Source: Labilithrix sp.
GTDB taxonomy: Bacteria; Myxococcota_A; Polyangia; Polyangiales; Polyangiaceae
Direction of reading: 5' to 3'
DNA: 64,000 nucleotides
Assembly (NCBI GenBank): GCA_019637175.1
Contig: JAHBWD010000001.1
Location: 124,001-188,000, forward strand
Made by a program: the position numbers and the translations under genes. Numbering within the stretch: the first letter of the stretch is position 1; each line of letters begins with the position of its first letter. Shown piece by piece: positions 43,725 to 52,513 of the stretch. Below the pieces are notes generated by a model. That model was not told the origin of the DNA. It worked only from the letters and a program-made list of their open reading frames with translations, and did no database searches.

Positions 43725-43811
43725 GGGCTCGTCAAGGACGCTGCGCGCCGCGCGCTTCGCGCGCGGTGACGTTCGGTCGCTTCGCTCCCTCACGTCATCC
43801 TTGACGAGCCC
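43725..43811 (+). other. Large structured element upstream of the four-helix-bundle gene
   Basis: A perfect 14-bp inverted repeat (GGGCTCGTCAAGGA at 43725-43738, complement at 43798-43811) encloses a CCGCGCGC/GCGCGCGG hairpin with a 3-base loop and a second stem TGACG/CGTCA. The branched fold ends 59 bases before the ATG at 43871. It could be an RNA leader, a small RNA or a DNA cruciform recognised by the encoded protein. Confidence 0.7.
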
Positions 43812-43870
43812 TGCGCGCGAGGCGGCGGGGCTTCGTCCCTCCACGAGAGGAAGGACGAAGGAGACATACG

Positions 43871-44197
43871 ATGCTGAGAATTCACTTGGTCATTCGAGAG
43901 CTCGTGCGAACGACGGCGGAAACGGCGCGGCAAATCGAACGGTGCGACCGAAGCCTCGCGACGCAATATCGAAACGCGCTGGGAAGCGCAGGGCTCAACA
44001 CCGTCGAGGGAAGCGATCAGCGAGGACGACGACGCGAAGCGCACTACTCCATGGCGTTGGGATCAACTCGCGAAGCGTGGGAGGCGCTCAACGTCGCCGC
44101 AGGATGGGGCTACATCGCGGAGCCGTCCGATGAGCTGCGCGACAAGTTCAATCACGTCATCGGGACCCTGCACCGCGTCGTCCACCCGCGCCGCTGA
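43871..44197 (+). CDS. Four-helix-bundle protein of the S23/IVP family
   Basis: A 108-residue helical protein of the family first seen in 23S rRNA intervening sequences and structurally related to Avd of diversity-generating retroelements. The family signature is recognisable in SAGLNTVEGSDQRGRRREAHY (compare the usual S..NI.EG..R) followed by MALGSTREAWEALNVAAGWGYI (the GS..E block). A good AAGGAG ribosome binding site lies 7 bases before the ATG. Base composition is visibly lower in GC than in its neighbours, which suggests transfer. It is not inside an rRNA gene and no RT lies within 29 kb. A structured element precedes it and opposed hexamer arrays flank it. The molecular function of free-standing members is unknown. 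Confidence 0.88.
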   Translation: MLRIHLVIRELVRTTAETARQIERCDRSLATQYRNALGSAGLNTVEGSDQRGRRREAHYSMALGSTREAWEALNVAAGWGYIAEPSDELRDKFNHVIGTLHRVVHPRR

Positions 44198-44277
44198 TCA
44201 GCAACCACCCCAAGGGCGGCGGCCCACCAGCCGCCGCCCGCTCCCGCACTCGCTCCCCGCTCCCACACTCGCCCCCG

Positions 44278-44409
44278 CTCCCGCTCCCGCTCCCGCTCCC
44301 GCTCCCGCTCCTGCTCCCGCTCCTGCTCCTGCGCCCGCTCCTGCTCCTGCGCCCGCTCGTGCTCCTGCTCGTGCTCGTGCTCGTGCTCCTGCTCGCGCTC
44401 CTGCTCCCG
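44278..44409 (-). repeat. Right hexanucleotide array (GAGCGG/GAGCAG on the minus strand), 22 units
   Basis: Twenty-two tandem hexamers read on the plus strand as CTCCCG, CTCCTG, CTCGTG and CGCCCG. This is the same unit as the left array, in opposite orientation, so the two arrays form long imperfect inverted repeats around the four-helix-bundle gene. Degenerate copies extend left to about 44236. The array ends 3 bases before the stop codon of the metallophosphoesterase gene. Confidence 0.9.
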
Positions 44410-44412
44410 CGC

Positions 44413-45114
44413 TCACCGAGCCGCGAGGAGGCGCTCGCTCGGGGCCTCGAGGGGCACCGCGATCTGCTCGACGTGGACGCCTTGCGGCGTCGACTCGATC
44501 CACGTCGCGTGCGCGATGACCGGGCGCTCGCCCGAGATCGAGGGCGCCGCGCCGAGGCCGTCGGGCGCTTCGCCGATGCTGCCGACGTTGACGATCTGGA
44601 TGTCGCCCACCATCCGATGAAACGGCGTGTGGCTCATGCCGCAGACGACGACGTCCGCGGGATCGTCGCCGATGAGCGCGTCGATCTCCTCGTCGGTCAT
44701 GTCGAACGTGAGCGCCTCGGCGGGATCCGCGGGCGAGCCGTGTACGAGCAAGAGCTCGCCGCCGTCTTCGAGCGGGATACGCACGTGCGTGGGCAGGCGC
44801 TTCACGCGCTCCAGGATCAGGTCGCCGAGCTCGGTGCGCACGGACTTCATCCGCTCGACCATCGCGCGCTCGTGCTCGCTCCGCGGGCGGATCGCGTTCG
44901 GGTCGAGCGTCGCGAGCGCCTTGTCGGACACGCCCTGCACCATCACCGCGCCGGCCGCCGTCAGGCGCCGCCACGTCTCCAGAGGAGCCGGGCCGGGGAA
45001 GACGATGTCGCCCGCCACGAGGAGCTTGTGGAATGCACGTTTCTCGGCCGTGGCCAGGACCGCGCGGAGCGCGTCGAGGTTGCCGTGGATGTCGGAGACG
45101 CAGAGGAGAAGCAT
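44413..45114 (-). CDS. Metallophosphoesterase (calcineurin-like, YfcE/MJ0936-like)
   Basis: A 233-residue phosphodiesterase-type enzyme. Metal ligands are visible as SDIHGNLDAL (D-x-H, near residue 8), VAGDIVFPGP (GD), a missing canonical GNH block replaced by VMVQGVSDKA, LLLVHGSPAD (H) and VVCGMSHTPFHR (GHTH-like, with SHT). The altered third block means the metal site may be incomplete or use another ligand. I start it at MLLLCVSDIHG (45114); an upstream ATG at 45150 would add twelve residues before the strand that opens the fold. The right hexamer array begins immediately after the stop. Confidence 0.83.
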   Translation of the reverse strand: MLLLCVSDIHGNLDALRAVLATAEKRAFHKLLVAGDIVFPGPAPLETWRRLTAAGAVMVQGVSDKALATLDPNAIRPRSEHERAMVERMKSVRTELGDLILERVKRLPTHVRIPLEDGGELLLVHGSPADPAEALTFDMTDEEIDALIGDDPADVVVCGMSHTPFHRMVGDIQIVNVGSIGEAPDGLGAAPSISGERPVIAHATWIESTPQGVHVEQIAVPLEAPSERLLAAR

Positions 45115-45199
45115 CGGAAATCGCGCGCATCCTAGCAGCGGCGCCGCCAAACGCGAGCGCGACAGGGCCCTCTCGGGTCGTCGGCTCGGCTCGCCGTGC

Positions 45200-45205
45200 T
45201 AAGCT
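45200..45205 (+). promoter_or_regulatory. Candidate -10 element (TAAGCT)
   Basis: TAAGCT ends 9 bases before the GTG start at 45215, the same placement seen at several other genes of this window. Confidence 0.35.
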
Positions 45206-45214
45206 CCGCGCGCC

Positions 45215-46069
45215 GTGGAGCTCCGCCCTTCGCTCGTCGCGCTCTCGGTGGGCCTCGCGGCCTGCGGTTTCGACGGGATCGGAACGGGCAGCCCCGCCAC
45301 CAGCGTCGATCCGACCAGCCCCGCGCCCGATCCGGCCCCGGCCGCCCCGCCGCCGCCCGGCCCGGGGGCCTCGACGCCCGTCGCCCCATGCAGCGATCCC
45401 GCGCTCGCCTTCGACGGGCTCGGCGACGAGGCCTCCGTCGCCGACGACACGGCCCTCGATCTCGAGGGCGACTTCACCGTCGAGGCCTGGATTCGACCGG
45501 GCAACAAGACGCTCTCGGGCGCGGAGATGGATGTCGTGTCTCATCACGACGCCTTCGCCGGGCGCGGGTGGGTGCTCCTCGTGCGAGACCAGCGCGTCGA
45601 GATCGTGGTCTACGGCGAAGAGGGCTTCTCCGCGCAGGGCTACAGCGCCGGCAATGCGGGGCCCGCGTACGTCGTGCCGGGAAAGTGGGCACACGTCGCG
45701 GGCACGCTCCAGGGCGACACGCTCCGCGTCTATTACGACGGCGTCCTCCGCGACACGCAGGAGCTCGGCTTCTTCTTCGGCCGCCGCGCGTACGCGGGGC
45801 GCCTCCGCTTCGGTCGCAGCGCCGCCGCGATCGACGCGCGCTTCGAAGGAGAGCTCGACGACGTGCGCCTCTCGCGACTCGCGCGCTATGCCACGCCGAC
45901 GGCGCCTCGCCCGACGACGGCGCTGTCCGTCGATCAGGCGACGGTGGCCGCGTGGCGATTCGACGAGCCGGGCGGCGTCGATCTGCTCGACGCGACCGCG
46001 ACGCACCGCGGCGAGCTCGCGGCAGCCGCGCCGTCGCGCGTCGCGGTGACCTGCATCCCCGATCGTTGA
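45215..46069 (+). CDS. LamG-domain lipoprotein
   Basis: A 284-residue exported lipoprotein (SVGLAACGF, Cys at about 17). A Pro/Ala-rich linker to residue 58 leads to a LamG/concanavalin-A-like beta sandwich (about 60-225): LAFDGLGDEASVADDTALDLEGDFTVEAWIRPG, KWAHVAGTLQGDTLRVYYDGVLRDT and FEGELDDVRLSRLARY are the typical blocks, and the last contains the calcium-site-like GELDDVR. The C-terminal 60 residues form a further strand-rich part. Such proteins usually bind glycans or proteins on the surface. Start is GTG. Confidence 0.82.
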   Translation: MELRPSLVALSVGLAACGFDGIGTGSPATSVDPTSPAPDPAPAAPPPPGPGASTPVAPCSDPALAFDGLGDEASVADDTALDLEGDFTVEAWIRPGNKTLSGAEMDVVSHHDAFAGRGWVLLVRDQRVEIVVYGEEGFSAQGYSAGNAGPAYVVPGKWAHVAGTLQGDTLRVYYDGVLRDTQELGFFFGRRAYAGRLRFGRSAAAIDARFEGELDDVRLSRLARYATPTAPRPTTALSVDQATVAAWRFDEPGGVDLLDATATHRGELAAAAPSRVAVTCIPDR

Positions 46070-46090
46070 GCGCGTTTCGACACGGTCGAA

Positions 46091-46887
46091 TCAGATCGCG
46101 CCGCGCAGATCGCGCACGAGCTTCTGCACCGCGGCGATGCGCGCTTCGCGCGAGGGGCCCTCTTCGATCCGTCGCACGATCGCCGATCCGACGACGACGC
46201 CGTCGGACCTCTCCGCCGCGGCGCGCGCGCCTTCGGCCGAGTCGATGCCGAAGCCGACGACCGTAGGGCGCCCCGTGGCCTGGCGCACGCGGCCGGCCTG
46301 CGCGCCGGCCTCGCCGAGGACGGCGGCGGCGCCCGCGCCCCCCGTCACACCCGTCATCGACACGTAGTACACGAACGGCACCGGGAAGCGCGCTGCGGTC
46401 TCGGCGATCTTGGCGACGCGCTCGGGGCGCGTCGTCGGCGCGACGAGAGGCACGACGCCCATGTCGCGCGCCGCCGCCGCGGTGCGGAGGCCTATCGATT
46501 CTTCGATGGGCAGATCGACCACGAGGAACGCGTCGACGCCCGCGTCGGCGGCCATCGCGACCGCTTCTTGCTCGCCGCGGACGAAGAGTGGATTGTAGTA
46601 GCCGAAGAGGACGATCGGCGCGGCGCACCGCTTCCGCACCTCGCGCGCGATGCGGAGCGTCGCGTCGAGGCCGCCGCCGCGCCCGAGGGCGCGCTGGCTC
46701 GCGCGCGCGATCGCGGGGCCGTCGGCGGTCGGATCGCTGAAGGGCATGCCGAGCTCGAGGACGTCGGCGCCCGCCTCCGCGCACGCGACCGCGAGATCGA
46801 CCGACTCCGCCTCGTCGGGATCGCCGCAGCACAGATACGTCACGAGCGCCTTCCGGCCGCGCGTGAGCGCGTCGTCGATGCGGCCCA

Positions 46888-46888
<1 letters not shown>
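46091..46888 (-). CDS. trpA: Tryptophan synthase alpha subunit
   Basis: Splits indole-3-glycerol phosphate into indole and glyceraldehyde 3-phosphate, the penultimate step of tryptophan synthesis. The 265-residue TIM barrel has the catalytic pair Glu 45 and Asp 56 in LELGMPFSDPTADGPAI, the loop PLVAPTTRPER, and the phosphate-binding VGFGID and GVVVGSAIV. Its ATG overlaps the trpB stop (TGATG arrangement), as expected for subunits of one complex. No other trp genes lie in this window. Confidence 0.95.
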
Positions 46889-48099
<1,211 letters not shown>

Positions 48100-48108
48100 G
48101 GTCGCAGC

Positions 48109-48495
48109 CTACCAGACGTCGTGGCCGAGCGCCGGAGGGACGGCGGGTGCGTCTCCATGGTGCTCCGTCATGATGTCGACGACGGAGTCGACGCCGCGCG
48201 CGCGCGCGACCTCCTTCACGATCGCGGCGCGCTCGTGGGTCTCGACCTCGCCCGAGAGCACGACGCAGCCGTGCTCGATCGCCGCATGGATCGCCTCGGG
48301 ATGGCTCGCGACGCGCTCGAGCTTGGCGTGCACGTGCGCTTCGATCGTCGCGTCGGAGATCGGCCGAGGCCGTACGAGATCGAGCAACCCGCGCGTGAGC
48401 CTCTTTCCTCGTCGCCGCGACGAGCGCCAGTCGAGCAGGAGCAGGAGCGCGATGCCCGCGCCGAACGCGAGCGCCGCGCGGACGCGGTGCCTCAT
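48109..48495 (-). CDS. BON-domain protein with N-terminal membrane segment
   Basis: A 128-residue protein: one hydrophobic segment at 7-21 (AALAFGAGIALLLLLDW), a basic patch, then a BON domain at about 45-110 (ISDATIEAHVHAKLERVASHPEAIHAAIEHGCVVLSGEVETHERAAIVKEVARARGVDSVVD, given here only as landmarks ISDATIEAHV, VVLSGEVE and VDSVVD). BON domains bind phospholipid and are found in OsmY-type periplasmic stress proteins. It lies upstream of trpB on the same strand, which is probably incidental. Confidence 0.8.
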   Translation of the reverse strand: MRHRVRAALAFGAGIALLLLLDWRSSRRRGKRLTRGLLDLVRPRPISDATIEAHVHAKLERVASHPEAIHAAIEHGCVVLSGEVETHERAAIVKEVARARGVDSVVDIMTEHHGDAPAVPPALGHDVW

Positions 48496-48693
48496 GGGCA
48501 GAGCGCTCGCAATTCGTGCGCCCGGCGTGCGCCGCTTCGCGCCGCGCGCTGGCGCGGTGCGTGCGCGTGGCGCATCTCCTCGCGCGGGGCCAATTGCGAC
48601 GCACGATCGCCGCACGACCGCACGCGCATGCGGCTTGCAGCCCTGTCGCGAGGCATGATTCGCTCGCGCTTCCTCCACCCTGAGGGCTCGCAC

Positions 48694-50136
48694 GTGCCTC
48701 GACCGATCGAAACGGACATCCCGTCGCGCCTCGATCGCCTCCCGTGGAGCTTCTGGCACTGGCGCGTCGTCATCGCGCTCGGCATCACGTGGCTCCTCGA
48801 CGGCTTGGAGGTGACGCTCGTCGGTGCGCTCGCCACCGAGCTCACGCGCCCCGAAGCGCTGGCGCTGACGGAGGCCGAGGTCGGCGCTTCGGTGAGCGCG
48901 TACCTCGCCGGCGCCGTCGCCGGCGCGCTCTTCTTCGGGCGCCTGACCGATCGCCTCGGGCGCAAGAAGCTCTTCTTCGTGACCCTCTCGGTGTACCTCG
49001 GCGCCACGCTCGCGACGTCGCTCACGACCGGGTTCCTCTCGTTCGCGTTCTGCCGCGCGGTCACCGGCGCCGGGATCGGCGGCGAGTACTCCGCGATCAA
49101 CGCGGCGATCGACGAGCTCTTGCCCGCGCGCGTGCGCGGCCGCGCCGATCTCGCGATCAACGGCACCTACTGGCTCGGCACGGCGCTCGGCGCCGCCTCG
49201 ACGTTGATCCTGCTCGATCCGAAGGTCATCCCCACGTGGCTCGGCTGGCGCGTGTGCTTCGCGATCGGCGGCGTCCTCGGCCTCTTCATCCTGCTCACGC
49301 GCCGTCACCTCCCCGAGAGCCCGCGCTGGCTCATGATGCACGGTCGCGTCGCCGACGCCGAGACGGTCGTCACCGGGATCGAAGACGCCGTCCGAAAGAC
49401 GCACGCGCTGCCGCCGCCGGCCTCGCCGCTGCCCCCCACGATCGTCGACGCCGCGGCCGACACCGGCTGGGGACGCATCTTCCGCGTCATCCTCGTCGAG
49501 CACCGGCGGCGCTCGATCCTCGCCGCCTCGCTCATGATCGCGCAGGCCTTCGCCTACAACGGCATCTTCTTCACCTATGGGCTCGTGCTCGGGAAGTTCT
49601 ACGGCGTGCCGCCAGGCGCGATCGGGCTCTATCTCCTGCCGTTCGCGCTGGGCAACCTCCTCGGCCCCGTCTTGCTCGGTCCGCTCTTCGACGTCGTCGG
49701 CCGGCGCGCGATGATCTCGACGACGTACCTCGCGACGGGCGTGCTGCTCGCCGTGACCGGCTGGGCGTTCGCCCAGGAGCTGGTGACGTCGACGGAGCTC
49801 ACCGTCATGTGGTGCGTCACCTTCTTCGTCGCTTCGGCGGCGGCGAGCTCGGCGTATCTGACGGTGAGCGAGATCTTCCCCGTCGAGCTCCGCGGCCTCG
49901 CGATCGCGATCTTCTACGCCATCGGCACGGGCGCCGGCGGCGTCATCGCGCCGGCGATCTTCGGGACGCTCGTCGGCGGCGGCAGCCGCGCCGGCGTCCT
50001 TCAGGGCTACCTCGTCGGCGCGGCGCTGATGATCCTCGCCGGCGTGGTCGCCTTGGTCTTGGCGCTGCCCGCGGAGGGGCGCTCGCTCGAGGAAATCGCG
50101 AGGATGAACGACCGCACGCGCGGCCGCGAGCTCTGA
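48694..50136 (+). CDS. MFS transporter, sugar/metabolite:H+ symporter-like
   Basis: A 480-residue inner-membrane transporter with twelve predicted helices. MFS motif A is GRLTDRLGRKKLF after helix 2, with a second weaker copy GPLFDVVGRRAMI in the C-terminal half; PESPRWL (after helix 6) and the GLDGLEVT-like start place it near the sialic-acid/niacin/metabolite (SLC22-like) group. I prefer the GTG at 48694, preceded by GAGGG at 7 bases; ATGs at 48655 and 48628 would lengthen the N-terminus. The substrate is unknown. Confidence 0.88.
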   Translation: MPRPIETDIPSRLDRLPWSFWHWRVVIALGITWLLDGLEVTLVGALATELTRPEALALTEAEVGASVSAYLAGAVAGALFFGRLTDRLGRKKLFFVTLSVYLGATLATSLTTGFLSFAFCRAVTGAGIGGEYSAINAAIDELLPARVRGRADLAINGTYWLGTALGAASTLILLDPKVIPTWLGWRVCFAIGGVLGLFILLTRRHLPESPRWLMMHGRVADAETVVTGIEDAVRKTHALPPPASPLPPTIVDAAADTGWGRIFRVILVEHRRRSILAASLMIAQAFAYNGIFFTYGLVLGKFYGVPPGAIGLYLLPFALGNLLGPVLLGPLFDVVGRRAMISTTYLATGVLLAVTGWAFAQELVTSTELTVMWCVTFFVASAAASSAYLTVSEIFPVELRGLAIAIFYAIGTGAGGVIAPAIFGTLVGGGSRAGVLQGYLVGAALMILAGVVALVLALPAEGRSLEEIARMNDRTRGREL

Positions 50137-50150
50137 CGACCCCTGAGCGA

Positions 50151-50621
50151 TCACGCGCGCTTGCGGCGAGGTGGCTTCGCCGGGGCCTTCGCCTTCTTCG
50201 GTGCCTTCTTCGGGGGCTCGGCCTCGGCGCCCTTCGGCTCGGCGTCGATCGCGGTGAGCGGAAGCCGCGCGCGCGATCCGCGCAGCACCTCGAGGGCGCC
50301 GATGCGATCGATCTCGAGCAAGACCGCCCAGACGTGGCGGCAGCTCGCCGGCCCGAGCGTTTGCGCCGCGCACGTGCATCGCGTGCCGAGGTGGGCGCCG
50401 GCGACCTGCACGGAGACCTGCTGCGTGCGCTTGCCCTTCACGGTGGCGTCGACGCGCGACTCCGAAGGGATCGCGAGCGCGACCCGCTTGCGATCGAAGT
50501 AGAAGTAGCCGCGAATGCACGCGGCCGGTGGGAACGCACGCGCGACCCGATCGGCGATCGACGGGGCGCGCGGGGGCGTGAGGAGACGGACGCAGGGCGA
50601 GGGCGAGGGGAGCGTGGACAT
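50151..50621 (-). CDS. SWIM zinc-finger protein
   Basis: A 156-residue protein. The SWIM motif C-x-C-x(n)-C-x-H is clear: RCTCAAQTLGPASCRHVWAVL around residues 81-101. The preceding strand-rich part (IRGYFYFDRKRVALAIPSE) is typical of SWIM-containing proteins. The tail is Lys/Pro/Ala-rich and basic (PPKKAPKKAKAPAKPP), which fits nucleic-acid binding. SWIM proteins often accompany SWI/SNF helicases or act alone; no helicase is adjacent. The start at 50621 is the first ATG before the conserved part; it is not well supported. Confidence 0.72.
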   Translation of the reverse strand: MSTLPSPSPCVRLLTPPRAPSIADRVARAFPPAACIRGYFYFDRKRVALAIPSESRVDATVKGKRTQQVSVQVAGAHLGTRCTCAAQTLGPASCRHVWAVLLEIDRIGALEVLRGSRARLPLTAIDAEPKGAEAEPPKKAPKKAKAPAKPPRRKRA

Positions 50622-50746
50622 CGTGCACGCCCGAGAGCCAACCGCGTGCCACCACCGGCTCGCCACGATCTCGCAGACTTGTGCGGCGTGACCCCATGGC
50701 CCGGCCGGATCGAGGGGTGGCCGCGCCATGTGGAGCGGGCGAACGA

Positions 50747-51403
50747 TCAGCGTGATCGCGGCGGCACGCGCTCGACCTCGTGGAGCACCTCGCGGAGCAG
50801 CCGGCTCACCGCGGACTCGAGCGAGACGTCGCCTGTCTTGCCGAGGAGCACTTGCACCTGCTTCTTCACGGTGCTCGGCGCCACCCCGCGGAGCGACGCG
50901 AGCTGCGAGCGGCGGGCGCCGCGCGCGGCGAGGCGGAGCACGTCGGTCTCGGCTTCGGTGAGCTCGTGCACGAGCGCCCACCGCGCGACCACCGCCTCGA
51001 CGCGCGCCGTGCGCGTGCGTACGCGCGCGCGCGTTCGGACGGCGAAGAGATGGAGCTCCGCCGCGTCGACGGGCTTCAGCAGGTACGAGGCGCCGAGGTG
51101 ATGCGCGGTCGCGAGCCGTCGCTCGTCGACGCCTCCGGAGACGACGAGCGCGGCGACCTCGGGATCCTTCGCGCGCGCTTCGGAGATGAGCTCGAGGCCC
51201 GAGCCGTCGGGGAGCCCGACGTCGACGATGACCGCGCTGAACGACTGGCTCGCCAGCGCTCCCCGGGCCTCTTCGAGCGTGCCCACGACGACCGCGTGCC
51301 CGTGCTCGCCCAGCTCTCGCCCGAGGGAACGACCGATCAGCGCGTCGTCCTCGGCGATCAAGAAGGAAACGGCTCCTACCCCCACGACATCAAAGGATCT
51401 CAC
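50747..51403 (-). CDS. Response regulator with receiver and LuxR-type HTH domains
   Basis: A 218-residue two-component regulator. The receiver domain spans about 14-130: FLIAEDDALIG carries the acidic pair, AVIVDVGLPDG the phosphorylated Asp, LVVSGG the Ser/Thr position and YLLKPVD the conserved Lys. The C-terminal helix-turn-helix (about 155-215) has LTEAETDVLRLAARGARRSQLASLRGVAPSTVKKQV, like the NarL/LuxR family. No histidine kinase is adjacent. The start is uncertain: GTG at 51403 is used here, with an ATG at 51439 and other GTG codons possible. Confidence 0.85.
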   Translation of the reverse strand: MRSFDVVGVGAVSFLIAEDDALIGRSLGRELGEHGHAVVVGTLEEARGALASQSFSAVIVDVGLPDGSGLELISEARAKDPEVAALVVSGGVDERRLATAHHLGASYLLKPVDAAELHLFAVRTRARVRTRTARVEAVVARWALVHELTEAETDVLRLAARGARRSQLASLRGVAPSTVKKQVQVLLGKTGDVSLESAVSRLLREVLHEVERVPPRSR

Positions 51404-51486
51404 GATGCGGCCAGGAGCGCCAGCGCTCTTCCACGCCACCGCGCGGCCTTGACGGGCGGCCCCGGGACCGAAAGCATCCGGCCATC

Positions 51487-52512
51487 ATGGAAATTCGAAG
51501 CCTCGGCACGAGCGGTCTCAAGGTCAGCTGCCTGTCGCTCGGGGCGATGACGTTCGGCGAATCCAGCACCTTCATGAAGGGGGTGACCTCGACCGACGAC
51601 GAGGCCCGGAGGGTATTCGACCGAGCGATCGAGAGGGGCGTCAACCTCGTCGATACGGCGAACGTCTACAGCGAGGGCCGGAGCGAGGAGCTCGTCGGCA
51701 AGTGGGTCGAAGGCAAGCGCCAGAAAGTCCTCGTCGCGACCAAGTGCCGGTTTCCGATGGGCTTCGGCCTCGGATCCAAGCCCGGCCCTCACGACATGGG
51801 CCTCTCGCGCAAGCACATCGTCGAGGCCTGCGAAGCCTCGCTCCGTCGCCTCGCGACCGACGTCATCGATCTCTACCAGGTGCACATGCAAGACGCCTCG
51901 GTGCGCATCGACGAGACGCTCCGCGCGCTCGACGATCTCGTCACCCAAGGGAAGGTTCGCTACGTCGGGTGCTCGAACTACGCCGGCTATCGCCTCGTCG
52001 AGTCGCTCTGGTCGGCCGAGAAGAACCGCACCCATCGATACGAGTCGGTGCAGCTCCAGTGGTCGCTCCTCGAGCGGGGCGCCGAGCGTGAGGTGATCCC
52101 CGCGTGCCGCGCGCACGATCTCGGCGTCCTCGTGTGGTCGCCGCTCGCGGGCGGGTTCCTCTCGGGCAAGTACCGCCGCGGGCAGCCTCCGCCGGAAGGA
52201 ACACGCCTCGCCGAGTGGAAAGACACGATGAAGCGCATCGGCCTCGAGCGCTCCTACGATCTGCTCGACGTGCTCGACGGCGTCGCCAAGCGCCGCGAGG
52301 CGACGTCGGCGCAGGTCGCCGTCGCGTGGCTCCTCGCGAAGAAGGAGGTCTCGAGCGTCATCCTGGGCGCGCGAACCGTCGCGCAGCTCGACGACAACCT
52401 GCGCGCCGCGGATCTGAAGCTCTCGGCGGACGACGTGAAGGAGCTCGACGACGCGTCGGCGCCCGACTGGGCGTACCCCTACGCGTTCATCGGGCGCGTG
52501 CAGCCCTGGTGA
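51487..52512 (+). CDS. Aldo/keto reductase
   Basis: A 341-residue NADPH-dependent reductase of the AKR superfamily, TIM barrel. Catalytic residues appear as Asp in NLVDTANVYSEG (with Tyr), Lys in LVATKCRF and His in DLYQVHMQD. GKVRYVGCSNYAGY and the cofactor block SVILGARTVAQLDDNL are typical of AKR11/AKR13-like enzymes such as IolS or Tas. The substrate aldehyde or ketone is not known. A methyltransferase-like lipoprotein gene starts 1 base after its stop, and the two probably share a transcript. Confidence 0.9.
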   Translation: MEIRSLGTSGLKVSCLSLGAMTFGESSTFMKGVTSTDDEARRVFDRAIERGVNLVDTANVYSEGRSEELVGKWVEGKRQKVLVATKCRFPMGFGLGSKPGPHDMGLSRKHIVEACEASLRRLATDVIDLYQVHMQDASVRIDETLRALDDLVTQGKVRYVGCSNYAGYRLVESLWSAEKNRTHRYESVQLQWSLLERGAEREVIPACRAHDLGVLVWSPLAGGFLSGKYRRGQPPPEGTRLAEWKDTMKRIGLERSYDLLDVLDGVAKRREATSAQVAVAWLLAKKEVSSVILGARTVAQLDDNLRAADLKLSADDVKELDDASAPDWAYPYAFIGRVQPW

Positions 52513-52513
52513 C

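Noticed and set aside
43561..44409. The hexamer arrays as a CRISPR array or as coding DNA for Gly-Ala or Leu repeats
   Set aside because: Units are 6 bases with no unique spacers and no cas genes; the long open frames through them exist only because the unit contains no stop codon.
44198..46006. A 602-residue Gly-Ala-rich minus-strand frame
   Set aside because: Overlaps the LamG lipoprotein gene and the hexamer array; composition is an artefact of the array and of GC-rich antisense.
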